From Clostridiales bacterium (lineage in GTDB: Bacteria > Bacillota > Clostridia > Oscillospirales > Oscillospiraceae), in the NCBI GenBank assembly GCA_003516765.1, contig DPCD01000140.1, forward strand, positions 6,164 through 11,915: 5,752 nucleotides of DNA, written 5' to 3'. The notes beneath the pieces are model-generated. The model worked only from the letters and a program-made list of their open reading frames with translations. It was not told the DNA's origin and searched no databases. Positions 1-5,572 of this stretch are shown here, piece after piece; the first letter of the stretch is position 1; each line of letters opens with the position of its first letter. The translations under genes and the position numbers were made by a program.

Positions 1-36
1 TTGCGGGTAAACATACTGCTCGCCTCGCAAGTGTGG

Positions 37-63
37 AATTTTTGTCCCTGTGGGACAAAAATT
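37..63. terminator. Perfect hairpin, possible bidirectional terminator
   Basis: A 12-bp perfect inverted repeat (arms 37-48 and 52-63) encloses the 3-base loop TGT. GTCCC/GGGAC sits next to the loop and a run of five T or five A lies at each outer end. On either strand this gives a GC-capped stem followed by a U-run, the form of an intrinsic terminator. It could serve the leftward gene at 123-536 as a second terminator, or a rightward or leftward gene outside the window. It may instead be part of a dispersed intergenic repeat, which one window cannot show. Confidence 0.5.
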
Positions 64-91
64 ATGCGCGCAGTCTAGGCGCAGTCCCCTT

Positions 92-119
92 TGTCAAAAA
101 AGCGTCAGCTTTTTTGACA
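92..119 (-). terminator. Intrinsic terminator of the P-loop gene
   Basis: A 12-bp perfect stem (arms 92-103 and 108-119) encloses a 4-base loop. Each arm carries a run of six A or six T next to GC. It begins three bases past the TGA stop of the leftward gene ending at 123, the expected place for its terminator. The structure is symmetric, so it could also stop transcription arriving from the left. Only the A/T-rich stem, not a separate U-tract, supplies the U-run, which makes its strength uncertain. Confidence 0.6.
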
Positions 120-122
120 GTC

Positions 123-536
123 TCAGTCCATATAACGTGCGATATACTCCGGCGGATTGCTGGGGTCGTCGGCAAGCGTAAACGTAAACGCCACGCCGTT
201 TTCCGCCGAGAACAGGTTGCACCAGTCGAGGAAGTTCTCCGTCTCCACGGGGTCCTTCGAGCGCGAAAGATTATACAGATTGTCGATGAAAATATGCGTA
301 ATATCAAAATTACCCGCATGCAGACCGCTGATAAATCCCTGCAGCAGCGTATAACTCTTGATCGAATACTCGCTTGCGTCGATCAGACGGACACGGTGGT
401 CCACGTCATAGCGCAGCGTATGTCCTTTTTCAATGCACACCATGCTGCCGGACTCGGTCTTGAGCGCACGCGAAATGGCGTCGATCAGCAGCTTGGTTTT
501 TCCGGAACCCTCGGGGCCCATCACAATATTAACCAT
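123..536 (-). CDS. Small P-loop NTPase-like protein, function unknown
   Basis: A 137-residue protein. The sequence shows a Walker A motif at residues 7-14 (GPEGSGKT, Lys13 as the expected phosphate-binding lysine) and a hydrophobic strand ending in Asp at 82-85 (IFID), a plausible Walker B. This suggests ATP or GTP binding. There is no signal peptide or membrane segment, so it is probably cytosolic. The chosen ATG at 536 has AGGAGG eight bases upstream; an ATG-like start seven codons earlier would place that site inside the coding region. The fold is reminiscent of compact kinase-like P-loop proteins, and similar proteins in clostridial genomes are, as I recall, often labelled hypothetical or loosely 'PilT'. 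It is far too short for a true PilT motor and lacks its other motifs. It has its own probable promoter (599-627) and a terminator at its stop, so it may be a single-gene unit. I cannot assign a substrate. Confidence 0.8.
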   Translation of the reverse strand: MVNIVMGPEGSGKTKLLIDAISRALKTESGSMVCIEKGHTLRYDVDHRVRLIDASEYSIKSYTLLQGFISGLHAGNFDITHIFIDNLYNLSRSKDPVETENFLDWCNLFSAENGVAFTFTLADDPSNPPEYIARYMD

Positions 537-544
537 AGGGCATT

Positions 545-550
545 CCTCCT
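545..550 (-). promoter_or_regulatory. Ribosome binding site fixing the P-loop gene start
   Basis: A full AGGAGG reads leftward, eight bases before the ATG at 534-536. It favours this start over the in-frame ATG at 557, which lies upstream of the site. Confidence 0.8.
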
Positions 551-598
551 TTTGCACTCGCCGCAGCCAAAGGCGCAGCGTCTTATATGGTTGGTTTC

Positions 599-627
599 AT
601 TCTATCAGGTTTTGCCTGGAAAGACAA
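599..627 (-). promoter_or_regulatory. Sigma-A-type promoter for the P-loop gene
   Basis: On the minus strand a -35 element TTGTCT (622-627) and a -10 element TAGAAT (599-604) are 17 bases apart, the optimal spacing. They match the consensus at four and five of six positions. Transcription would start near 592, leaving a leader of about 55 bases. Its presence in the 137-base gap suggests the gene can be transcribed apart from the upstream pgi-like gene, although no clear terminator separates the two. Confidence 0.55.
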
Positions 628-673
628 GCGCAGAACCCGTCAAACTTCGTAAACTTTTCTTGAATAGCCGCCC

Positions 674-1954
674 TCACCCGCCGAGCAGCTGCTTTGCCAG
701 CGCCCGGCTCGCGCCCGCACAGGCGCCGTCAAACGGGTCCACACCGCACGCGCACGCGCTGATTGCGCCAGCCAGCTCAAAGAAGTAGAACAGCTCACCC
801 ACACCAGCCGCGTCGAGCGTCTGCATCGACACCTGAATCACCGGCACGTCCAGATCCGTGTGTGCCTGCAAGACCGCCTGGAAGCTTCCTTCCTGCGCGT
901 CGAGCAGCGTCTTTCCCGCCAGAAAGCCCAGCCCGTCATAGTCCTTCCAGTCCATCTCAATGTTGACCTTCTGAAAGCACCGCTCCGGAACCTGCAGCAG
1001 CGTCTCAAACACACGCTGATCCTTTCCCTGCGCCACCGTATCCATCGCATCCAGCGCGCTGGGAAGCGGCAGATAGACCGGCATTGCACCCGCGCCCTCG
1101 CGGCAGGTATGCCGCAGAAAATACTGCTGCCACCACGCGCCGAAGGCTCCGAAGTCCGGCGTAAAGCAGCCCAGGCACTCCGTGCTTCTTCCCTTCTGCG
1201 TCAAAGCATATCTGGCGCCTGCATACATCCACACCGGATTTTCAAACGCCCGCAGATCATACTGCGAAAAGCCCTCCGCCGCGCCTTCCAATACACCCAG
1301 CGGGTCAATGCCCGCCGCTGCCAGCACCAGAAGCGTCCCCGCATTCAGCGCGCTTACGCCTCCTGCAAGACACTGCGCCATCGGCAGATATGTAAAGCCC
1401 TCTTCCTTCGCCATCACCGCAAGCGGGCTTTCCGGCAGCGCGCTGACATACACGCGCTGCTTTGCGCCCTGTCCATACCGTCGCTCCATCAGCCACCGCA
1501 GCGCACGCGACGCCGTACACATTTCTAGCTCCGCGCCCTCCCGGCTCAAAAGCAGCAGGCAGAATTCATGCCCCTCTAAAAGCCTGCAAAGCGCAATCCA
1601 GTCCGAGCTTGCCAGCGAGTCTCCGGTAAATACAATCCGCATCCGGCTGTCGAGCAGATTCCGGTATCTGCCGCCGAGCATTTCCACGCCCGCCTTTGCC
1701 GCCAGATACCCCTCTCCGCTTCCAGCCACCACCAGCGTATCACACTGCCCCGAAATTGTCTCGCACGCCTTCCGGATGGCGTGAATCGTCTTTGCCGTAA
1801 CCGCATCCGGCTGCCCGAGCCAGCCCAGAAACTCCGGCGCGCCCGGCTGGTTGCTGCGCAGGTGAAGATGCGCGTCAAACAGATCCTTTTCACACGATAA
1901 CAGCTGCGGCAGCGACACACAGCTCCAGATACTTGACAGTTCTACATTGATCAT
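674..1954 (-). CDS. Degenerate glucose-6-phosphate isomerase homologue (SIS fold), probably not an isomerase
   Basis: A 426-residue protein, near the roughly 450 residues of clostridial and Bacillus Pgi and colinear with it throughout. Recognisable landmarks are LVVAGSGEGYLAAKAGVEML (74-93), AGGVSALNAGTLLVLAAAG (197-215), WWQQYF (274-279), AQGKDQRVFETLLQV (308-322), LGFLAGKTL (342-350), AHTDLDVP (364-371) and GVDPFD (404-409). Pgi interconverts glucose 6-phosphate and fructose 6-phosphate in the cytosol. The sequence signatures that do this are gone: GGS reads GSG, the phosphate-binding SKSGTT reads SREGAE (137-142), GGRYS reads GGVSA (198-202), the ESEGK-like Glu motif is absent after WWQQYF, the DLHSMGQ-type His is replaced (around 301-305), and NPFDQPGVEAYK reads DPFDGACAGASR (406-417). 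The frame is open, so this is not a decayed pseudogene by sequence. I infer a binding, structural or regulatory role; a true pgi should exist elsewhere. The start ATG at 1954 follows only a weak GAGAGA site. Confidence 0.75.
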   Translation of the reverse strand: MINVELSSIWSCVSLPQLLSCEKDLFDAHLHLRSNQPGAPEFLGWLGQPDAVTAKTIHAIRKACETISGQCDTLVVAGSGEGYLAAKAGVEMLGGRYRNLLDSRMRIVFTGDSLASSDWIALCRLLEGHEFCLLLLSREGAELEMCTASRALRWLMERRYGQGAKQRVYVSALPESPLAVMAKEEGFTYLPMAQCLAGGVSALNAGTLLVLAAAGIDPLGVLEGAAEGFSQYDLRAFENPVWMYAGARYALTQKGRSTECLGCFTPDFGAFGAWWQQYFLRHTCREGAGAMPVYLPLPSALDAMDTVAQGKDQRVFETLLQVPERCFQKVNIEMDWKDYDGLGFLAGKTLLDAQEGSFQAVLQAHTDLDVPVIQVSMQTLDAAGVGELFYFFELAGAISACACGVDPFDGACAGASRALAKQLLGG

Positions 1955-2005
1955 CGCAATCTCTCTTTCCCGGTTTGCGTAGATTTTTGAACACTTAGAT
2001 AATAT

Positions 2006-2034
2006 ATTATACTACACCTGCCGAAAAAAGAAAA
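2006..2034 (-). promoter_or_regulatory. Probable promoter of the pgi-like gene
   Basis: A consensus -10 TATAAT lies at 2006-2011 on the minus strand, about 50 bases before the ATG at 1954. The hexamer 17 bases further upstream (TTTTCT, 2029-2034) is a poor -35 match (3 of 6). This is the AT-rich 100-base gap after dacF, and I see no strong terminator for dacF in it, so readthrough from dacF is possible in addition. Confidence 0.4.
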
Positions 2035-2054
2035 GGCTGCGTAAAAATACAATT

Positions 2055-3203
2055 TTATCCAGCCATGCAGACTCTCTCCAGCATCATCCTCCAGATATCC
2101 GGAAAGCCCAGCACCGGAACCTCCTGCGCCGCAGCCAGCGCAATCTCCCGCAGCAACCGTCCGCCCGCTTCCACCCGAAGCGTCCCCAGCTGCTGTCCCT
2201 TCAAAACCGGCGCCGTCACGCTCTCATCCAGCTCCACTGCGCACGTCACCGACCCCGCCAGCGCCTTGTCAATCAGGATGGTCCCCGCGCCCTGCGCCTG
2301 CACCTGTACCAGCGCCTGCCTGCCCAGCACCACCGGCACCGGCTCGATCGTCAGATTCTCCATCGGGTCCACCAGCGCATAGTTTGCAAACCCGTAATTT
2401 AAAAGCGCCTTTGCCGACTCGAAGCGGTCCGGAGACGTCTTGCAGTGCATCACCACCGCGATCAGTTCCATCCCGCCGCGCTCGGCAGAAGCGGACAGGC
2501 AGTACCCTGCGCCCGAGGTATACCCCGTTTTCAGTCCCGTCGTCCCGTCATAAAACCGCACGAGCTTATTCGTATTGCTCAGCCCGAATTCCCCGTTTCT
2601 GACCGTGTCCATCCAGATCGTCGTATATTCCTTGATTTTCTCGTGCTTCAAAAGCTCCCTTGACATGATGGCAATATCCCGTGCTGTCGTCAGATGCTCG
2701 TTCGCGTCCGGACCATCATCCAGCCCCGTGCAGTTGACAAAGTGCGTGTTCGCCATCCCCAGCTCCTGCGCCCGCTCGTTCATCCTCTGTACAAACGCTG
2801 CCTCGCTCCCGGCGATATGCTCTGCCAGCGCGCACGCGCAGTCGTTTGCCGACGAAACCACCACCGACTTGAGCATCTCCGTCAGCGGCAGCTGCTCGTT
2901 TTCCTCCAGATAGATCTGACTTCCGCCCTTTTCCGCCGCGGCAGCCGAGGTCGTCACCATATCGTCCCAACCGATTCTGCCGTCTTCAAGCGCCTCCATC
3001 ACCAGCAGCAGCGTCATCACCTTCGTCACGCTTGCCGGACGCAGCTTTTCGTCGGCATTGTCCTCATACAATACCTCGCCCGTCGTTTTTTCCATCAGAA
3101 TGCTCGACGGCGCGGCAAGCTCCAGCTCCGCCGCCCTTCCCGTCTGCGCCATCAGCCCCAGCGTCATCGCTGCCAGAACCAGCCCTGCAGCCCATCGTCT
3201 CAT
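2055..3203 (-). CDS. dacF: D-alanyl-D-alanine carboxypeptidase, DacF/PBP5 type (peptidase S11)
   Basis: A 382-residue penicillin-binding protein that removes the terminal D-Ala from peptidoglycan pentapeptides outside the membrane, limiting cross-linking. All three serine-DD-peptidase motifs are present: SxxK at 58-61 (S-V-T-K, nucleophile Ser58), SxN at 118-120 (S-A-N), and KTG at 225-227. An N-terminal signal peptide (positively charged RR, hydrophobic stretch to about residue 19, cleavage near A24-A25) directs export. The region from about 280 to 365 fits the beta-rich PBP5 C-terminal domain, and the last residues (PDIWRMMLERVCMAG) resemble the amphipathic anchor typical of the family. Length is normal. 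The ATG at 3203 has GGAGG at 3214-3218, ten bases upstream. It follows the HPr-like gene by 82 bases in the same direction and probably shares its transcript. The exact paralogue (dacA, dacB or dacF) cannot be settled from one copy. Confidence 0.93.
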   Translation of the reverse strand: MRRWAAGLVLAAMTLGLMAQTGRAAELELAAPSSILMEKTTGEVLYEDNADEKLRPASVTKVMTLLLVMEALEDGRIGWDDMVTTSAAAAEKGGSQIYLEENEQLPLTEMLKSVVVSSANDCACALAEHIAGSEAAFVQRMNERAQELGMANTHFVNCTGLDDGPDANEHLTTARDIAIMSRELLKHEKIKEYTTIWMDTVRNGEFGLSNTNKLVRFYDGTTGLKTGYTSGAGYCLSASAERGGMELIAVVMHCKTSPDRFESAKALLNYGFANYALVDPMENLTIEPVPVVLGRQALVQVQAQGAGTILIDKALAGSVTCAVELDESVTAPVLKGQQLGTLRVEAGGRLLREIALAAAQEVPVLGFPDIWRMMLERVCMAG

Positions 3204-3218
3204 AAAAAATCCCCCTCC

Positions 3219-3247
3219 GTTTCAGCTTTGGTACAAGCGTATGAAAC
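3219..3247 (-). other. Hairpin in the dacF leader, adjoining its ribosome binding site
   Basis: Arms GTTTCA (3219-3224) and TGAAAC (3242-3247) pair, with an inner GCTT/AAGC pair (3225-3228 with 3235-3238), a 3-base bulge and a 6-base loop. The stem ends directly at the GGAGG site of dacF. It could modulate translation or be a weak structure by chance; there is no U-tract to make it a terminator. Confidence 0.3.
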
Positions 3248-3285
3248 AGAAGGGAATTTTACCACTCTATCCTATTGTCATCTTT

Positions 3286-3534
3286 TTAAGCCGTCGCGCC
3301 CTGCGCCAGATACGGCTGCATATTCTCGCAGAACTCCGACACATCCACACCGTCGGCAAGAATGCGCACCATCTGCGGCGAATTGAGCTGCAGCGACAGA
3401 CAGCTGAACATGGACTTTGCGTTGCTCACACCGCCTGCACGCACGAACAGCACGTCGAACGGCTGCTGATTTGCCAGCGCCATAAACTCGGAAAGCTCCT
3501 GCACGGAGCGAAATATGACGGTAAACTCTCTCAC
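3286..3534 (-). CDS. HPr-like protein lacking the active-site histidine loop
   Basis: An 82-residue protein, close to the 85-88 residues of HPr, the phosphocarrier of the sugar phosphotransferase system. The fold signature is NAKSMFSCLSL (38-48), which lines up with VNLKSIMGVMSL of HPr and retains the serine (Ser41, equivalent to regulatory Ser46) after Lys40. The C-terminal stretch VRILADGVDVSEFCENMQPYLA (56-77) fits the last strand and helix. The GIHARP loop that carries His15 is missing, about three residues are deleted and no histidine remains in that part. It therefore cannot act as the usual phosphocarrier. It recalls Bacillus Crh, which has Gln at position 15 and keeps Ser46, but it is more divergent. 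The GTG at 3534 is chosen because AGGAGG lies seven bases before it; the in-frame TTG at 3567 would sit upstream of that site. It may share a transcript with dacF. HPr-kinase control through Ser41 is speculative. Confidence 0.75.
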   Translation of the reverse strand: MREFTVIFRSVQELSEFMALANQQPFDVLFVRAGGVSNAKSMFSCLSLQLNSPQMVRILADGVDVSEFCENMQPYLAQGATA

Positions 3535-3541
3535 GGAAAAT

Positions 3542-3547
3542 CCTCCT
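3542..3547 (-). promoter_or_regulatory. Ribosome binding site deciding the GTG start of the HPr-like gene
   Basis: A full AGGAGG on the minus strand stands seven bases before GTG at 3532-3534. The longer reading frame from TTG at 3567 contains this site within it, so the shorter protein is preferred. Confidence 0.8.
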
Positions 3548-3580
3548 GATTCAGACTGTACAAGCAAGACTTTGTCGGAT

Positions 3581-3609
3581 ATAATACCATTGTATTCGGA
3601 TGCTGACGG
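3581..3609 (-). promoter_or_regulatory. Possible promoter of the HPr-like gene
   Basis: TATTAT at 3581-3586 on the minus strand is a fair -10, about 47 bases before the GTG start. The hexamer CCGTCA (3604-3609), 17 bases upstream, is a weak -35. It is the best candidate on the minus strand of this gap. Confidence 0.3.
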
Positions 3610-3662
3610 CTATATGAGAAACGATATAACGAATAAACTGATATATAGTATAAGCAAAAATG

Positions 3663-3676
3663 ATAGTCGTGACTAT
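3663..3676. promoter_or_regulatory. Perfect 14-base palindrome, candidate operator upstream of mtaB
   Basis: ATAGTC and GACTAT are exact inverted copies around a 2-base centre (GT). The site lies 57 bases before the mtaB ATG, just downstream of a -10-like TATAGT (3644-3649). This spacing and symmetry fit a dimeric repressor operator, but I recognise no known regulator's site. No clear -35 partner for TATAGT was found, so the promoter of mtaB is unassigned. Confidence 0.3.
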
Positions 3677-3686
3677 ACACAAATAA

Positions 3687-3712
3687 GACAAACATTTTTT
3701 GTCAGCAAAAAA
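3687..3712 (+). other. Mutually exclusive hairpins in the mtaB leader
   Basis: GACAAA (3687-3692) pairs with TTTGTC (3698-3703). Alternatively TTTTTTG (3695-3701) pairs with CAAAAAA (3706-3712) around loop TCAG. The two stems share bases 3698-3701 and cannot form together. The second ends 20 bases before the start codon and close to the GGTGG ribosome binding site. Both are AT-rich and short, so chance is a real possibility. Confidence 0.25.
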
Positions 3713-3719
3713 CTTGTTT

Positions 3720-3724
3720 GGTGG
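3720..3724 (+). promoter_or_regulatory. Ribosome binding site of mtaB
   Basis: GGTGG stands eight bases before the ATG at 3733 and places the start five codons downstream of the in-frame TTG at 3718. Translation from the TTG would add MVVLP before the conserved MKFSFYTLGCKVNQYET start of the family. Confidence 0.65.
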
Positions 3725-3732
3725 TTTTACCT

Positions 3733-5034
3733 ATGAAATTCTCGTTTTATACCCTTGGGTGCAAGGTCAACCAATACGAAACGCAGGCAATGCAACAAAT
3801 GTTGCTGTCCCATGGTCATACGCTCGGTGAATTTGACGAGCCGTGCGACGGCTATATCGTCAACTCCTGCACCGTCACCGCCGTCTCCGACAAGAAAACC
3901 CGCAACGCCATCCGCCGCGCGCAGAAGCTCAATCCGGACGCTGCCGTCGGCGTCTGCGGCTGCTATGCGCAGTCCGCGCCGGACGAGGTCCGCGCCCTCG
4001 GCGTCGACGTCATGGTCGGCACCGCCGACCGCGAAGCCTTCGTCCTGCAGATGGAGCAGGCGGCGCAGGATAAAAAGAACCATGCCCATTGGGAGAAGGT
4101 CGCACCGAGCAATCTCCCGCGCGAGTTCGAGCAGCTGCCCGCCGGCGGTCTTGCCGCGCGCACCCGTGCGCTTTTAAAAATCGAAGACGGCTGCAACAAC
4201 TTCTGCACCTACTGCATCATCCCCTATGCCAGAGGGCGCGTCCGCTCCATGCCGTTGGAGGCTGCCGTGGAGGAAACGAAAAAGCTTGCCCGCGAGGGCT
4301 ACCGCGAAATCGTCGTCAACGGCATCGAAATCTCCTCCTGGGGCTGGGAATGGAAAAATGGCAGCCGCCTGTCGGCGCTTCTGCTTGCCATCTGTCAGGC
4401 TGCACCCGAGGTCCGCATCCGCCTCGGCTCTTTAGAGCCGCGCACCATCGACGAAGACTTCTGCAAAACCCTTTCCGTCTGCAAAAATCTCTGCCCGCAG
4501 TTCCATCTCAGCCTGCAAAGCGGCAGCGACACCGTCTTAAAGCGCATGAACCGCAAATATGATACCGCACGGTATCTTGAGAGTGTCCGCCTCCTGCACC
4601 GTTATTTTCCCGGCTGTGCAATCACGACCGATCTCATTGTCGGCTTCCCCGGCGAGACAGAGCAGGAATTTTCGCAATCCGTTTCCTTCCTGCAAACCTG
4701 CGAGCTTGCCGCCGTCCACATCTTCCCCTACTCCCGCCGCAAGGGCACGCCTGCCGCGTCCATGCCCGACCAGATCGAAAAGGCTGAAAAAGAGCGCCGT
4801 GCTGCCGTCGCCGGAGAAACCGCCGCCGCGCTCCACCGCGCGTATCTCGCGCGCCAGCTCGGAACCGAGCACGACGTGCTGTTTGAGCAGACCGAAAAGG
4901 GCTATTTCACCGGGCACACCATGAACTACGTCAAGGTCTACTGCCGGGCTGAAAACCTCCGCAATGAGATCCGCCGCGTCCGCATCACTGCGCTGTTTGA
5001 AGACGGCGTCCTCGCCGAGCCGGTTTCCGCTTAA
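3733..5034 (+). CDS. mtaB: tRNA t6A37 C2-methylthiotransferase MtaB (radical SAM)
   Basis: A 433-residue enzyme that converts t6A at position 37 of tRNAs reading ANN codons to ms2t6A, using S-adenosylmethionine and two [4Fe-4S] clusters. The N-terminal UPF0004 domain opens with the family signature TLGCKVNQYET (residues 7-17) and offers cluster cysteines Cys10, Cys46 and Cys77. The radical SAM core carries CxxxCxxC at 154-161 (C-N-N-F-C-T-Y-C) followed by IIPYARG, and later HLSLQSGSDTVLKRMNRKY and DLIVGFPGETEQEF. A C-terminal TRAM RNA-binding domain occupies roughly 370-433. Length is as expected, and every key cysteine is present. The TLGCKVNQYET opening and GCYAQ motif point to MtaB over MiaB or RimO. 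Its stop codon overlaps that of the convergent gene at 5031-5435, leaving no space for a terminator between them. Confidence 0.95.
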   Translation: MKFSFYTLGCKVNQYETQAMQQMLLSHGHTLGEFDEPCDGYIVNSCTVTAVSDKKTRNAIRRAQKLNPDAAVGVCGCYAQSAPDEVRALGVDVMVGTADREAFVLQMEQAAQDKKNHAHWEKVAPSNLPREFEQLPAGGLAARTRALLKIEDGCNNFCTYCIIPYARGRVRSMPLEAAVEETKKLAREGYREIVVNGIEISSWGWEWKNGSRLSALLLAICQAAPEVRIRLGSLEPRTIDEDFCKTLSVCKNLCPQFHLSLQSGSDTVLKRMNRKYDTARYLESVRLLHRYFPGCAITTDLIVGFPGETEQEFSQSVSFLQTCELAAVHIFPYSRRKGTPAASMPDQIEKAEKERRAAVAGETAAALHRAYLARQLGTEHDVLFEQTEKGYFTGHTMNYVKVYCRAENLRNEIRRVRITALFEDGVLAEPVSA

Positions 5035-5435
5035 AATAGCCGCGGCAGCGCAAACGCTTCCCCGAACAGTGCAAACCGCAGCAGATCATCCAGAATCACC
5101 GCAGCGCCTGCCAGCACTGCCCACCACGCGGCAAACGGCAGACACACCTGCCCCAGAAGGTTGTGCGGCTGCGCGCTGTAGTCCCAGACCTTGAGCCCGA
5201 GCCACCGATTCACCACCAGTCCCGTTAGAAACTCCATGCAGACAATCCCCCATGCGCCCAGTGCCATCTGCACCCCCAGCGGCGCGTTCGGAAAAACCTC
5301 ATCCAGAAGCCCGATCAGCCAGAAGCAAACCCCGCCCAGCAGAAACATACTCCCATGACTTCTTCTCCGGTAGATCAACTCCACCATCACATATAAAACT
5401 CCGCCGCACCCGATCAGCGCCAGATTCTTCCACAT
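5031..5435 (-). CDS. CmpB-family putative ABC transporter permease (integral membrane protein)
   Basis: A 134-residue hydrophobic protein of the family annotated as putative ABC-transporter permease (ABC_trans_CmpB). Four membrane segments are likely near residues 5-22, 29-46, 53-75 and 97-116, with the arginine-rich RRRSHG after the first. The family motif VWDYSAQPHNLLGQVCLPF appears at about 83-101. No ABC ATPase is adjacent, so a transport role is inferred from the family name only and its true function is unclear. The ATG at 5435 has AGGAG at 5445-5449, nine bases upstream. A longer frame from 5477 would add a lysine- and arginine-rich tail of 14 residues but has no such site. Its stop TAA reads from TTA at 5031-5033 and overlaps the mtaB stop in TTAA. 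Confidence 0.75.
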   Translation of the reverse strand: MWKNLALIGCGGVLYVMVELIYRRRSHGSMFLLGGVCFWLIGLLDEVFPNAPLGVQMALGAWGIVCMEFLTGLVVNRWLGLKVWDYSAQPHNLLGQVCLPFAAWWAVLAGAAVILDDLLRFALFGEAFALPRLF

Positions 5436-5509
5436 TTTTTCCTGCTCCTTCCGCTTTTTCCTCGCATGGAAACCCACAAGTATTTTTTAGAATTTTCTCC
5501 GAATCATAC

Positions 5510-5538
5510 TTGACAAACCACACTTTTTCCTTTATAAT
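5510..5538 (+). promoter_or_regulatory. Near-perfect sigma-A promoter for the tRNA pair
   Basis: A consensus -35 TTGACA (5510-5515) and a consensus -10 TATAAT (5533-5538) are exactly 17 bases apart. Transcription should start near 5545, about 28 bases before the first tRNA. Such strength is typical for stable RNA genes. A GC-rich discriminator is not obvious. Confidence 0.9.
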
Positions 5539-5544
5539 TCATCT

Positions 5545-5563
5545 TGCTGTTCAGCCAACAGCA
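5545..5563 (+). other. Hairpin at the 5' end of the tRNA precursor
   Basis: TGCTGTT (5545-5551) pairs with AACAGCA (5557-5563) around loop CAGCC. It falls at the predicted start of the primary transcript, ten bases before tRNA-Met. It may protect the 5' end or assist processing; the function is not known. Confidence 0.4.
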
Positions 5564-5572
5564 CAAACCTAT

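Larger units (their letters stand above)
1..122. other. Gene-free 122-base end region with two hairpins
   Basis: No coding signal is credible here. Apart from the two hairpins, the spacer between them holds an 8-base direct repeat, GCGCAGTC, at 68-75 and 79-86 (period 11). The first 30 bases have short matching ends (TTGCG at 1-5, CGCAA at 26-30), too short to interpret. The neighbouring gene to the left lies outside the window. Confidence 0.5.

Noticed and set aside
123..557. PilT twitching-motility ATPase
   Set aside because: Only a Walker A and a probable Walker B are present in 137 residues; PilT is more than twice as long and has Asp and His boxes not found here.
33..788. Long rightward open frame of 251 codons
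   Set aside because: It runs antisense through the P-loop gene and the end of the pgi-like gene, begins within a hairpin, has no ribosome binding site and shows no recognisable domain. High GC favours such shadow frames.
860..1528. Rightward 222-codon frame opposite the pgi-like gene
   Set aside because: Arginine- and histidine-rich translation typical of an antisense GC-rich frame; the opposite strand encodes a recognisable SIS-fold protein.
1955..2054. A terminator between dacF and the pgi-like gene
   Set aside because: The T-rich stretch on the minus strand is not preceded by a convincing GC stem; the best pairing is three GC pairs around a long loop.
2694..3386. Rightward 230-codon frame opposite dacF
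   Set aside because: It opposes a complete DD-carboxypeptidase with all motifs and spans the gap and part of the HPr-like gene. No start site support.
3535..3732. A known riboswitch in the gap before mtaB
   Set aside because: I looked for conserved cores of common classes and T-box sequences and found none. Only AT-rich promoter-like tracts, a palindrome and weak hairpins are visible.
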